Source: Prosthecobacter debontii
Lineage (GTDB): Bacteria; Verrucomicrobiota; Verrucomicrobiia; Verrucomicrobiales; Verrucomicrobiaceae
DNA length: 39,754 bases
Assembly: GCA_945869695.1 (NCBI GenBank)
Contig: CAMBPV010000018.1
Span: forward strand, 1 to 39,754
Direction of reading: 5' to 3'
Shown: in pieces, positions 19,234 through 26,510 of the stretch
How the letters are laid out: the number at the start of each line of letters is the position of its first letter
How positions within the stretch are numbered: the first letter of the stretch is position 1
Notes under the pieces: model-generated
The model's database searches: none
Seen by the model: the letters and a program-made list of their open reading frames with translations, nothing else
Told to the model about the DNA's origin: nothing
Made by a program: the position numbers and the translations under genes

Positions 19234-21810
19234 TCAGTCCGCTTTCCCGAGTCGGCCTTTTGTCCATGTGAGCCCCTGCGTGATAATCGGGTCAGATGGA
19301 TTGGCGATGGAGAGTTTCTCCCAAATCGCAAGACCGCTGGTGAATGAAGCGGTTGCCAGTTTTGCCTCCTTGAGGCTCTGAGCCGCATTGCCCAGCACTC
19401 CGTAGGCGAGCGCCAACTGCATTTGCCAGCTTTTGCGCTCGGGTCTGGAGCTGACTTCTTTGTCTTCACTGAGCAGGATTTCCAACGCTGCCGTGGCTTG
19501 TTTGGCAATTGGCAAAGCTTCTTTTGTCCGACCTACGTCTGAGAGCAGTTCCGCATACTCGCTGCGCAGTTTTGCCAGAGAAAAGACGTATCGAAGATTC
19601 TCTTTGTTGTCTGAGACGATCTCGTTGACCAACTCGATAGCGTCTTGCTTCTTCTTTTGAGCATCGGAGTGCTTGCCTTCATCACGGTCGAGGCTGGAAA
19701 TGGAGCCGTAGTTTCTTGCCAGTAGGTGCTTAGCCTCTGCCAAGTCGGGGTGGAGGCGGGTGAGTTCAATCAAGATCGGCACGGCTTGGGCATGGGCTTC
19801 TTTGGCCTCTTTCGACCCAAAATGCGCAGCGATGACGACCGCCATTTCTGTGTAAGTTTCAGCCAAACTCAGGGCCTGATCTTGATTCCGAGGGGAGGTC
19901 CCCATGACCAGTTCACCCATCTCTTGGGCGGTCTCAATGAGCGTGTGGAGGGCATCTTCGACTTTCCCCATATCCCGCTCGATGAGTGCGCGTTGGAATT
20001 TACCCCGAGCGAGCAAGAACTTTTCCTCGTTCATGAGATCGGAGCCGATGGCCTTTGCGTCCAGCAGGCTTACCGTTTTGCCGAGAGCGGCAATGGCCTC
20101 GGTTTGCTCCCCGTTTTGTCGAGTGCGGATGCCTTGCTCCAACCAAGCCCGGGCACACTCGAAGCGGGTCATGCGGTTGTTGGGGTCAGCTTCGAGACCA
20201 AGGGTCAAATCGGCCGTCGCCTCTTTGAGGAGTCTGAGTGAGTCGGCTGATTTGCCCTCGCTGTCACGAATTTCCGCCAACATCAATGCATACTGGCCTT
20301 TCCATTGATGGTGCAGCGAGGCTTCCCTGGCGGATCCCGTTTTTTCGAGTAGGGCTGATACTTCAGCCAAAGCATTCTCCAAGTGAGAGGCGGCTTCTGT
20401 TGTTTGTCCGAGTCGAAGTTGGATGCGCCCCAGATTTCCGGCCACTCGCACGCGCTCGTGATTGGGCTTCGGGCGGTCCTTGAGTGAGGCGAGATTCTTT
20501 TCCTCAAAGACCAAGGCTTCCTCGAACTCATGCCGGAGGAAGTCTGCCTCCATGGGATTTGAGACCCGAGTTTGGAGCAATTGTGCCAAAAACTGATCAG
20601 CGGCGCGCTGAGTGTAACCGAGGTTGAGGTCCGTCTCCTTGAGCTCTCGCCTGCTTTCGTCCAGTTGCCCGGACAATGATGAGATCTGCAAGTCTCGAAT
20701 TTGCATCTCCGCCGCGTGTTCGGTGGCGATTCCTGCTAGACTACTCTCTGCCGTTTTGGCCCTGTAGAAAGTGACAACAAACAGGGTGGTGGCGATGAAG
20801 AGCGCGGCCACAATGCCTGCGCAGATAAGTTGCAGACGCTTCACCCGGGCCGAGTAGACGGAGCGCTCGGTCTTGATGCGTTCATGGGATTCCTCAATCA
20901 GGTAGTCAGACTCCAAACGTTCGAAATCTCGAACAATCTCCCTCACGTCGCTCCATCGCTCGGCAGGATCAAGACTCAGTGCTTTTTCGATGATCTGGCG
21001 GCGTCGTTCTTCCCATTTCGAATTGGGTTTGGTGGGCCAAGTGATTGTGGGCTGGGTCCGGATGGCATTGAGGAGGATGGACCCATCAATGGAATAAGGT
21101 AACCCTCTCCCCTCGCGCTGGATCGCGAGGCTTTGCTGCTCTCTCCAAGCTGCATCTCCTCGGGGAAAATGTCCGGTGAGGAGACGGTAAGCGAGAACAC
21201 CGAAAGTGTAGACGTCCCATGATTTTCCGTTTCCCTCGTGTACTCCCTCCGGCTCCTCGATTTGATCCGGGCAAAGATGCACCCAGTGATCACCAAGAGA
21301 GAAGTGGTGGACACCTCCCACCCAGCCCTGGCCTGGATCGGTGATCCGGGTGGATGTCTCTTGGCCGGCTTGGATGATCACGTTGGAGGCCCGAAGATTG
21401 CCATGAGGAATACGCGAGCGGTGCATCCAACCAATCGCATCAGCGATCTCGTAAATGTATTCCCAAGCCTCATTGGCAGATACCTTGCCACATAGATTCT
21501 CCAATGTCAGAGTGCGCCAACCGGTTTGACCCTCTGAGTCTGGTTGTTCCTCGCCGACTAAAGGTGTGACGGCGTAATACGGGGACTGGTCAAAACTGTA
21601 TGAATAAATCGGTAGCACGCCTGCGTGAGCAGGCATGTGCTGGAGGGCCCGCATCGTGGCTGCCAGAGTGCGTCGATTGACGGACATGGAACCAAAGACT
21701 TTCACGGCGCACGCCTCGCCATTCGAATCCACAGCACGATAAACAGCCCCACAGAACCCGCTTCCGATTAGGCTTTGAAGCTCATGTCCCGCGATCTCCG
21801 GCAAACTCAT
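19234..21810 (-). CDS. Transmembrane pseudokinase-TPR protein
   Basis: The 858-residue protein has a Ser/Thr-kinase-like domain at about 8-315, one transmembrane helix near 330-352 (ICAGIVAALFIATTLFVVTF), a short coiled coil and TPR-like helical repeats to the C-terminus. The glycine-rich loop (GSGFCGAVY, 16-24) and the ATP lysine (AVKVF, Lys37) are present. The catalytic HRD motif reads HGN (136-138), so the proton-accepting Asp is Asn, and DFG reads DPG (158-160, metal Asp kept). The alphaC Glu is not obvious. I infer a pseudokinase that may bind nucleotide and act as a membrane signalling scaffold, with the TPR region outside the cytoplasm. PVC genomes are rich in kinase-TPR proteins, and many of those keep HRD. 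No partner gene is adjacent. Confidence 0.85.
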   Translation of the reverse strand: MSLPEIAGHELQSLIGSGFCGAVYRAVDSNGEACAVKVFGSMSVNRRTLAATMRALQHMPAHAGVLPIYSYSFDQSPYYAVTPLVGEEQPDSEGQTGWRTLTLENLCGKVSANEAWEYIYEIADAIGWMHRSRIPHGNLRASNVIIQAGQETSTRITDPGQGWVGGVHHFSLGDHWVHLCPDQIEEPEGVHEGNGKSWDVYTFGVLAYRLLTGHFPRGDAAWREQQSLAIQREGRGLPYSIDGSILLNAIRTQPTITWPTKPNSKWEERRRQIIEKALSLDPAERWSDVREIVRDFERLESDYLIEESHERIKTERSVYSARVKRLQLICAGIVAALFIATTLFVVTFYRAKTAESSLAGIATEHAAEMQIRDLQISSLSGQLDESRRELKETDLNLGYTQRAADQFLAQLLQTRVSNPMEADFLRHEFEEALVFEEKNLASLKDRPKPNHERVRVAGNLGRIQLRLGQTTEAASHLENALAEVSALLEKTGSAREASLHHQWKGQYALMLAEIRDSEGKSADSLRLLKEATADLTLGLEADPNNRMTRFECARAWLEQGIRTRQNGEQTEAIAALGKTVSLLDAKAIGSDLMNEEKFLLARGKFQRALIERDMGKVEDALHTLIETAQEMGELVMGTSPRNQDQALSLAETYTEMAVVIAAHFGSKEAKEAHAQAVPILIELTRLHPDLAEAKHLLARNYGSISSLDRDEGKHSDAQKKKQDAIELVNEIVSDNKENLRYVFSLAKLRSEYAELLSDVGRTKEALPIAKQATAALEILLSEDKEVSSRPERKSWQMQLALAYGVLGNAAQSLKEAKLATASFTSGLAIWEKLSIANPSDPIITQGLTWTKGRLGKAD

Positions 21811-21963
21811 TGGGTGGAATCGGGTTCAGGTGTTGAAATAGTGGGCTCACCACACGCACTCAATGCGGTAGAGTCGCACGATGAGGCATTGCGGCCAACG
21901 AATCAAGAACCGTTTGAGTATCCGGTTCAACAAAAAATTAGCCGACTTGATGATGAGGGGGGA

Positions 21964-23274
21964 TCAGACTCCATTGGCCACCCGGTAGGCAGGGAGACGA
22001 TGGTGTCCCTGATAAAAATCCAGTTCTGCCTGACCACAACTGAGGAGCTCAGCCTTCACTTTCTCGGGGCTTTCAAGCCCAAGCACATGCTGGCGGATCC
22101 AGAAAGTCTTGTCGGCTTGGAGTTTGAGAAAAGATGCGTCCACCTCAGGAGTTCCCCGCCACTTACCCTCAGCCTGACCAGCCTTGAGTATCTCGGTGAA
22201 GGGTTTGCCGGTCAGTTGCGCCACTTTTTTGGCTTCGGTCACTCCTGAATACCATTCGGCGTGCATGATCTTGTAGTAGTCACGCATGGCCTGTTTGTTG
22301 TAGTGAATGATGAGTTTGCTTCCTTCTCGTTCGATGACACTGGTGGCGCGGAAGGAGTCGGTGTCGATGGTGTCCACAAAAAGGGTGTCGCCTTTGTCAG
22401 TTGCAAACTCCCACTTTAAATCCCAGAGGGTGAGGCCAACCTGTTCCAACAACTCACTTACGGCATAACCGCCCAGGAGCGCCATTTTAACGGTGTCCAA
22501 AAAGGCGGGTGCGCCCAAGCCTGACATCATCACGGCCTCCTGTCTGGTGACATTTCGATCCTCGGGTTCATACTTGCTCGTCAGGTCAAAAATAGGATGC
22601 GGTAACATTTGCCACGCCTGCATGGGTGCACTCAAGCCCAATTCTTGTTCATAGGCTTTTTTGCCGGATTCGGTCAAGGTCTCGTATTTCCGCAGCACCG
22701 ATGAACCGCTGGTGATGCCGAAGCGCACGATGTACTCGAGGGGAATCACATAGGTGTCACTCTGGTGGAACTGGGCATAGTCAAACACATGCCCATCGAG
22801 AAACGGGCGCTGTGGCGGATGCATCACGGGAAAACGGCGCACGACGTTAAAACAACTGGGATGATCAGGCATGCCCTCCGAGGCCACATTTCCAGACTCA
22901 ACGTCGATCATTCCAATGTGGTGGGTCGGCGCACCCTTCTCGATCATTTTCTCCAACGGACCCGCGAGTAACTCTGCCTTCCAGTTGGATTCGATGCTCG
23001 ATGAGTTCTCGATGACCGTCTTCACTCGATTCCAAGTCTCCGACTTCCCGAGTCTGAGATACATGGCGTGTCGAAAGATGGCTCGGCTGAGGTCATTGCC
23101 TTCGATTTTAAAGATGGAGCCCACATCGAAAACGGAGCCGGCTTCGGTGGTTTCACAAACCATGTATCCAGTGTGATCAGGGATCGCGTAAACTTGCTGG
23201 ACGGAGCCTTCGTAAATCGGACGGCCGAGGGAAGAGATTGAAACTTGGGTGGGGGGCGTTGCGGGGGAAGACAT
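21964..23274 (-). CDS. purC: Phosphoribosylaminoimidazole-succinocarboxamide (SAICAR) synthase, long form
   Basis: The 436-residue protein has PurC hallmarks. The N-terminal YEGSVQQVY matches the YEGKAKxVY ATP loop, IPLEYIVRFGITSGS matches PurC signature 1, and LWDLKWEFA matches signature 2 (LxDxKxEFG, final Gly as Ala). VDTIDTDSFR replaces the usual DEISPDTxR. PurC ligates aspartate to CAIR with ATP in purine synthesis. Bacterial PurC is usually about 240 residues; this one has extra segments in the first half and a long C-terminal part. No other pur gene is near. An IS3 relic begins about 70 bp upstream of the start, so its original promoter may have been displaced. A divergent subfamily with another acceptor cannot be excluded. 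Confidence 0.75.
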   Translation of the reverse strand: MSSPATPPTQVSISSLGRPIYEGSVQQVYAIPDHTGYMVCETTEAGSVFDVGSIFKIEGNDLSRAIFRHAMYLRLGKSETWNRVKTVIENSSSIESNWKAELLAGPLEKMIEKGAPTHHIGMIDVESGNVASEGMPDHPSCFNVVRRFPVMHPPQRPFLDGHVFDYAQFHQSDTYVIPLEYIVRFGITSGSSVLRKYETLTESGKKAYEQELGLSAPMQAWQMLPHPIFDLTSKYEPEDRNVTRQEAVMMSGLGAPAFLDTVKMALLGGYAVSELLEQVGLTLWDLKWEFATDKGDTLFVDTIDTDSFRATSVIEREGSKLIIHYNKQAMRDYYKIMHAEWYSGVTEAKKVAQLTGKPFTEILKAGQAEGKWRGTPEVDASFLKLQADKTFWIRQHVLGLESPEKVKAELLSCGQAELDFYQGHHRLPAYRVANGV

Positions 23275-23345
23275 TTTCTGGAAGTCACCACATTACCGGG
23301 CTTGCCAGAGTCGCAAGTGGTTCTGTTGTGAGCTTTCGTTGTTGA

Positions 23346-23390
23346 TGATGACAGTAAAAGTTGGGTATTTTCCCCAATTGACCTGAACAA
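23346..23390 (+). repeat. Left terminal inverted repeat of IS3 relic
   Basis: The sequence from TGATGACAGTAAAAGTTGGG onward aligns base for base, with scattered mismatches, to the reverse complement of 24138-24182 (TGAGGACAGCAAAAGTTGGG...). The match continues through CCCCA and a final GAACAAC. It lies about 70 bp upstream of purC. Confidence 0.8.
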
Positions 23391-23422
23391 CCCATCCGCG
23401 AAGAATCGCGGCCAGTTCGCTA

Positions 23423-24125
23423 TCAGTAAAAAAGAGCAAGAGCGGGTTTCAATTTAGTCGAAGACCATGGAACGAAATTGGGCGCGAGTGTTTGGGAGGT
23501 TTGCGCCAGAGCACTCGGCCTTGAGGGGGGGCAAAAGGATTCCATGGCAGCGTTGTCGTAGCAGCTGGCTTTGCGACTCCTGCTGGCAGTGATGCCGCGT
23601 AGCTCTAGTGGTTTTCGGAACTCGCCGCTGTTATTCTGGCGGCCACCGTCGCTGGGGGGGCGCAGGTCGACTTGGGCTGAGCCGCGAGCTTGGAGAGCGA
23701 GCGCCAAGGCGGCATTGGGCAGTTAGGTGGATTGGTCTTTGCGGGTGCTCCAGCCAAGGATGCGGCGGCTGCAAAGGTCCATCTCGGCAGCGAGATAGAG
23801 CCCGCCTTCGCAAGTCTGGAGGGAAGTCATGTCGGTGAACTAGACTTGGTTGTGCCGCTCGGGCGAACCGCGCTCGTGCTTACGCAGGTGGGCGCGGGAA
23901 CCGCTGTGGCTGTGACATTGAGAGATTGGCAGGCGAGGGAGGGGTTCGCGGTGGCGAAGGGTTTGGATGAGGGCGTAGCGCTGGTTTCAGGCTGGGCAAC
24001 AACGGCCTTGGTTTCATTATGAGCGCGGATGGCGTCGAGTTCGCGGCAAACAGCGGCGATCTCGACGGCCGCCGTCGAGCAGTGTGACTGCATCGTGCTT
24101 GAAATACTCCTCATAGGTCGGCTTC
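23423..24125 (-). pseudogene. IS3-family transposase remnants (OrfA and OrfB)
   Basis: Read on the minus strand, the region starts with an OrfA-type helix-turn-helix remnant (YEEYFKHDAVTLLDGG, then frameshifted to AVEIAAVCRELDA). It then jumps to a short OrfB N-terminal remnant (ACQSLNVTA) and to the DDE integrase core. In the core the first Asp region (FTDMTSL) and the final Glu region (SCYDNAAMESF) are recognisable, but the middle HHSDRG Asp motif has become PPSDGG. In-frame stops and several frame changes make it non-functional. The C-terminal about 30 residues are also lost after a YIET-like motif read as a stop. Confidence 0.8.
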
Positions 24126-24137
24126 TTTGTTGGTGTG

Positions 24138-24182
24138 TTGTTCCTGTCGAATGGGGGTAATCCCCAACTTTTGCTGTCCTCA
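24138..24182 (-). repeat. Right terminal inverted repeat of IS3 relic
   Basis: Read on the minus strand it starts TGAGGACAGCAAAAGTTGGG and mirrors the left repeat at 23346-23390 with roughly 10 mismatches over 45 bases. It lies just before the OrfA-like remnant on the minus strand, as expected for the transposase-start end. Confidence 0.8.
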
Positions 24183-24233
24183 TCGACGGAGAAAGCTCAC
24201 AAAAGAGATTGATGGCCGAATGCCTCTGGTCAC

Positions 24234-24264
24234 AAAAAAAGCGCAGACCCGTGAGTCTGCGCTT
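24234..24264 (-). terminator. Rho-independent terminator of the TIGR04073-like gene
   Basis: On the minus strand the stem AAGCGCAGAC / GTCTGCGCTT (10 bp, loop of 6 bases, arms at 24264-24255 and 24248-24239) is followed by a run of Ts, seen as the A-tract at 24234-24240 on the plus strand. It lies 25 bases after the stop codon of the 24289-24708 gene. Confidence 0.88.
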
Positions 24265-24288
24265 CCATGAATTGAATGAGGACGGTGA

Positions 24289-24708
24289 CTACCAACTCTG
24301 ACCGCGGCCATATCCGGCTTGGGATATGATTCCGACCTGCGGGGGGAATTCGTCATAACCGTACCAAGAGTCGATGTGCCCTTTCTTGTAATAGGGCGGA
24401 CGGTAGGTCCGCTTGTAGGTGGGGACAGGGAAGGTGACGAGTTCGTAGATCCCGTACCCTGCGCGGACGACCGTGCGCTTGGCACCTTCAACAATCATGT
24501 CGGTGGCGGCACCATTGTTGCCATTCACTCGGTTGCTGCGCTGCCACGTGACAAGCACTTCACTCGAACCGTAGGCAATGTTTGCGAGCGCCCGGCTCAG
24601 TTTACGGCTCCACCCAAACTGATGTCCGAGAGGAGATTGAATGTCCGCCATGGCGAGACTGCCGATGGCAAGAGTGGCTACGAGAGCTGAGGCGATGATT
24701 TTTTTCAT
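24289..24708 (-). CDS. Exosortase system-associated protein, TIGR04073-like
   Basis: The 139-residue protein has a signal peptide (MKKIIASALVATLAIGSLAMA). The motifs KLSRALANIAYG, GAATDMIVEGAKRTVVRAGYGIYELVTFPVP and a C-terminal FPPQ stretch follow the pattern of the TIGR04073 family. That family is found in Verrucomicrobia, Lentisphaerae and other bacteria that carry exosortase/PEP-CTERM systems, and its function is unknown. No exosortase or PEP-CTERM protein is in this window. The ATG at 24708 is preferred to one at 24729 because it begins the signal peptide. It has its own terminator, so it is probably monocistronic. Confidence 0.72.
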   Translation of the reverse strand: MKKIIASALVATLAIGSLAMADIQSPLGHQFGWSRKLSRALANIAYGSSEVLVTWQRSNRVNGNNGAATDMIVEGAKRTVVRAGYGIYELVTFPVPTYKRTYRPPYYKKGHIDSWYGYDEFPPQVGIISQAGYGRGQSW

Positions 24709-24814
24709 GCAGTTCTTAATTGTTAGCAAAGTTCGAGGGGTGTTGGCAAGAAAGAATCTCGATTTTTTGGATTAATTTCAATGGAACGGCGAGGCGATAA
24801 ACGGGGTGCGACCC

Positions 24815-25405
24815 TTATCGGAGGGTTCGGGGGATGAAGACGGCTTGCATTCCCGCAGCCTTCGCAGCCTCCATGCCTGATTTTCCATCTTCGAACACAA
24901 GGCAGTCAGAGGGATGAATTCCCATGCGTTCAGCTGCCAGTAAGAACATGTCGGGGGAGGGTTTTCCCTTCGCGACGTCCTTCGGGGTGACGATCGTGTC
25001 GAAGAGGTGCAACAAGCCGGTGATTTCCAGGCAGGATCGCACCGTGGGCTCCTCGCTACCTGAGGCCACGGCCATGGGTAACCGTCCCTGGGTGCATCGC
25101 GCGAGATCTGCCACGGGAGCGATCTCCTGAACCTGCGGGATGGTGCGATGGAAGATATCAAACTTCAGCTCAGCGACGCCTTCAGGATCCACATCGGTGC
25201 CATGCTCCTGATTTAGAATCTTCACCACGTCCTGCTCCCGCATACCGGCATGGGCATAGAAGACCTCCTCGGTAAATTCAAAAGGTGCCTGGTGCTGTCG
25301 AAGCGAGTCTACCCACGCGAGGTAGTGCAGGGGCATCGTATCCACAAGGGTGCCATCACAATCAAAAATGAAGGCACGGAAGGGGAATTCTGGGATCGTT
25401 AGCAT
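24815..25405 (-). CDS. HAD-family phosphatase/phosphoglucomutase-like hydrolase
   Basis: The 196-residue cytoplasmic protein has all HAD motifs. Motif I is FDCDGTLVDT (nucleophile Asp15, Asp17), motif II is AVASGS, motif III Lys is in AKGKPSPDMF, and motif IV is VFEDGKSGMEAA. The small helical cap after motif I and the overall length resemble the beta-phosphoglucomutase/YqaB branch, which acts on sugar phosphates such as fructose-1-phosphate. The substrate is not fixed by sequence. It follows the SurA-like gene after 67 bp on the same strand and could be at the end of that operon. Confidence 0.85.
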   Translation of the reverse strand: MLTIPEFPFRAFIFDCDGTLVDTMPLHYLAWVDSLRQHQAPFEFTEEVFYAHAGMREQDVVKILNQEHGTDVDPEGVAELKFDIFHRTIPQVQEIAPVADLARCTQGRLPMAVASGSEEPTVRSCLEITGLLHLFDTIVTPKDVAKGKPSPDMFLLAAERMGIHPSDCLVFEDGKSGMEAAKAAGMQAVFIPRTLR

Positions 25406-25472
25406 GATGAAATCACGGATCGCCAGATCTCAAGGCGTGGGGCGTTCAGAGAGGAGAAATCGAAATTTCTCT

Positions 25473-26504
25473 TTAGTTCGAAACAGCGGAAGGGGGGGCT
25501 GCTTCTGCGCGGATCGGAGGAGGGGTGCCGAGTTCCATCTTTTTGATCACGGCTTTTCTCCGGAGCTCAGCCAGCCACTTATCGAGTGCAGCTTTGCCTT
25601 TTTCCTGGTCGATGATCCTCTCGATGTCAGGACGCACTTTTTCGAGAGGTGTAGCGTCTCCGAGTTTCTTGGCATCCAGGTAAATGATGATGTAGCTCGT
25701 TTCATCATCCAGAACGGGGCTCACGCCTCCGGCTTTGAGGTTGAAGGCAGTGTCCGCGAGTGACTTTTTCATTTGTTTGCGCTCCATCCAGTCCCACTCG
25801 CCCCCGTTCTCCGCACGGCTATCTTGAGAATAAGTTTTTGCCATCGTGGCAAAGTCACCACCGGCGACAATCTTGGAGCGGATTTCATCAGCGACCTTCT
25901 TTTGTTTGGCAGGTCCGGCGTCGGCGTCACCGGTGAACTTTGGAACCGTGATGGTGCTGATCTTCAGCATGTCCTTCTCACGATAGTTCTCGTTGTTCTT
26001 CTGGTAGAAGTCATTGACCTCACGAGGGGTGGCGGGAGGTTGGCCGCCAGCGTAGCGTCCGCGCATGACCTGAACGATGATCATCTTCTCACGCAACTCC
26101 CGGAATTTCTTCATCGTCATTCCCGTGCGGGCCAGTTCTGTGACAAACGCGTCGCGGTCGCCTTTAAAGCTCTCGCGGATGATTCCGTTGATGTCGTCCT
26201 CGACGTACTGAGGCTTAATGACTCCGCCGATTTTGGCGAATTCAGACAGGATCAATTCGCGGTCGATCAAGCTATCAAGCGCCGTTTCCCTGAGCTCCCG
26301 CATTTCCTTCTCAAAAGCTGCGGGGTCCTCCCGGTGTTTCATGCGCAGCATTTGCTCCTGTGCATTGACCGCATCACGGACCTCGGATTTGGTAATGACC
26401 TTTCCGTTGACCACGGCGGCGAGTCCATTCACAGCGGATTGGCCAGAGGCAGAAAGGGAGGTCAGCACAAGTGCGAGGAAGACCTGAGTGGGCTTGGTGA
26501 ACAT
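25473..26504 (-). CDS. SurA-like periplasmic peptidyl-prolyl isomerase (parvulin)
   Basis: The 343-residue protein starts with a signal peptide (to about residue 23). A SurA-type N-terminal chaperone domain follows (AVVNGKVITKSEV, LIDRELILSEF), then one parvulin rotamase domain (about 195-290, with FATMAKTYSQDSRAENGG and FNLKAGGVSPVL) and a helical/proline-rich tail. SurA helps outer-membrane proteins fold in the periplasm. E. coli SurA has two parvulin domains; this has one, so it may be a PpiC/PrsA-type relative. The ATG is only 6 bp after the mfd stop, so the two genes are translationally linked or co-transcribed. Confidence 0.85.
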   Translation of the reverse strand: MFTKPTQVFLALVLTSLSASGQSAVNGLAAVVNGKVITKSEVRDAVNAQEQMLRMKHREDPAAFEKEMRELRETALDSLIDRELILSEFAKIGGVIKPQYVEDDINGIIRESFKGDRDAFVTELARTGMTMKKFRELREKMIIVQVMRGRYAGGQPPATPREVNDFYQKNNENYREKDMLKISTITVPKFTGDADAGPAKQKKVADEIRSKIVAGGDFATMAKTYSQDSRAENGGEWDWMERKQMKKSLADTAFNLKAGGVSPVLDDETSYIIIYLDAKKLGDATPLEKVRPDIERIIDQEKGKAALDKWLAELRRKAVIKKMELGTPPPIRAEAAPPSAVSN

Positions 26505-26510
26505 AATGGG

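Larger units (their letters stand above)
23346..24182 (-). mobile_element. Decayed, internally deleted IS3-family insertion sequence
   Basis: This roughly 840-bp stretch has no intact gene. Both ends carry matching imperfect inverted repeats of about 45 bases (23346-23390 and 24138-24182), sharing the core AAAAGTTGGG. Minus-strand translation gives a transposase OrfA-like start (PTYEEYFKHDAVTLL). Downstream, frameshifts and stops are followed by OrfB integrase-core pieces: FTDMTSLQTCEGGLYLAAEMD, CSRRILGWS, GEFRKPL, GITASRSRKASCYDNAAMESF. Typical IS3 elements are 1.2-1.4 kb, so about 400 bp in the middle (end of OrfA, first half of OrfB) is missing. At least one Trp codon became TAG (V*FTDM) and another stop follows KDQST. 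No clear target duplication was found. It is a fossil and not mobile on its own. Confidence 0.85.

Noticed and set aside
23396-23411. Hairpin CCGCGA-AGAA-TCGCGG
   Set aside because: It lies inside the IS relic just past the left repeat and has no T-run; too short to call a terminator or an independent element.
24778-25161. 127-residue minus-strand frame overlapping the HAD gene
   Set aside because: Different frame of the HAD gene; Arg/Ser/Pro-rich shadow product.
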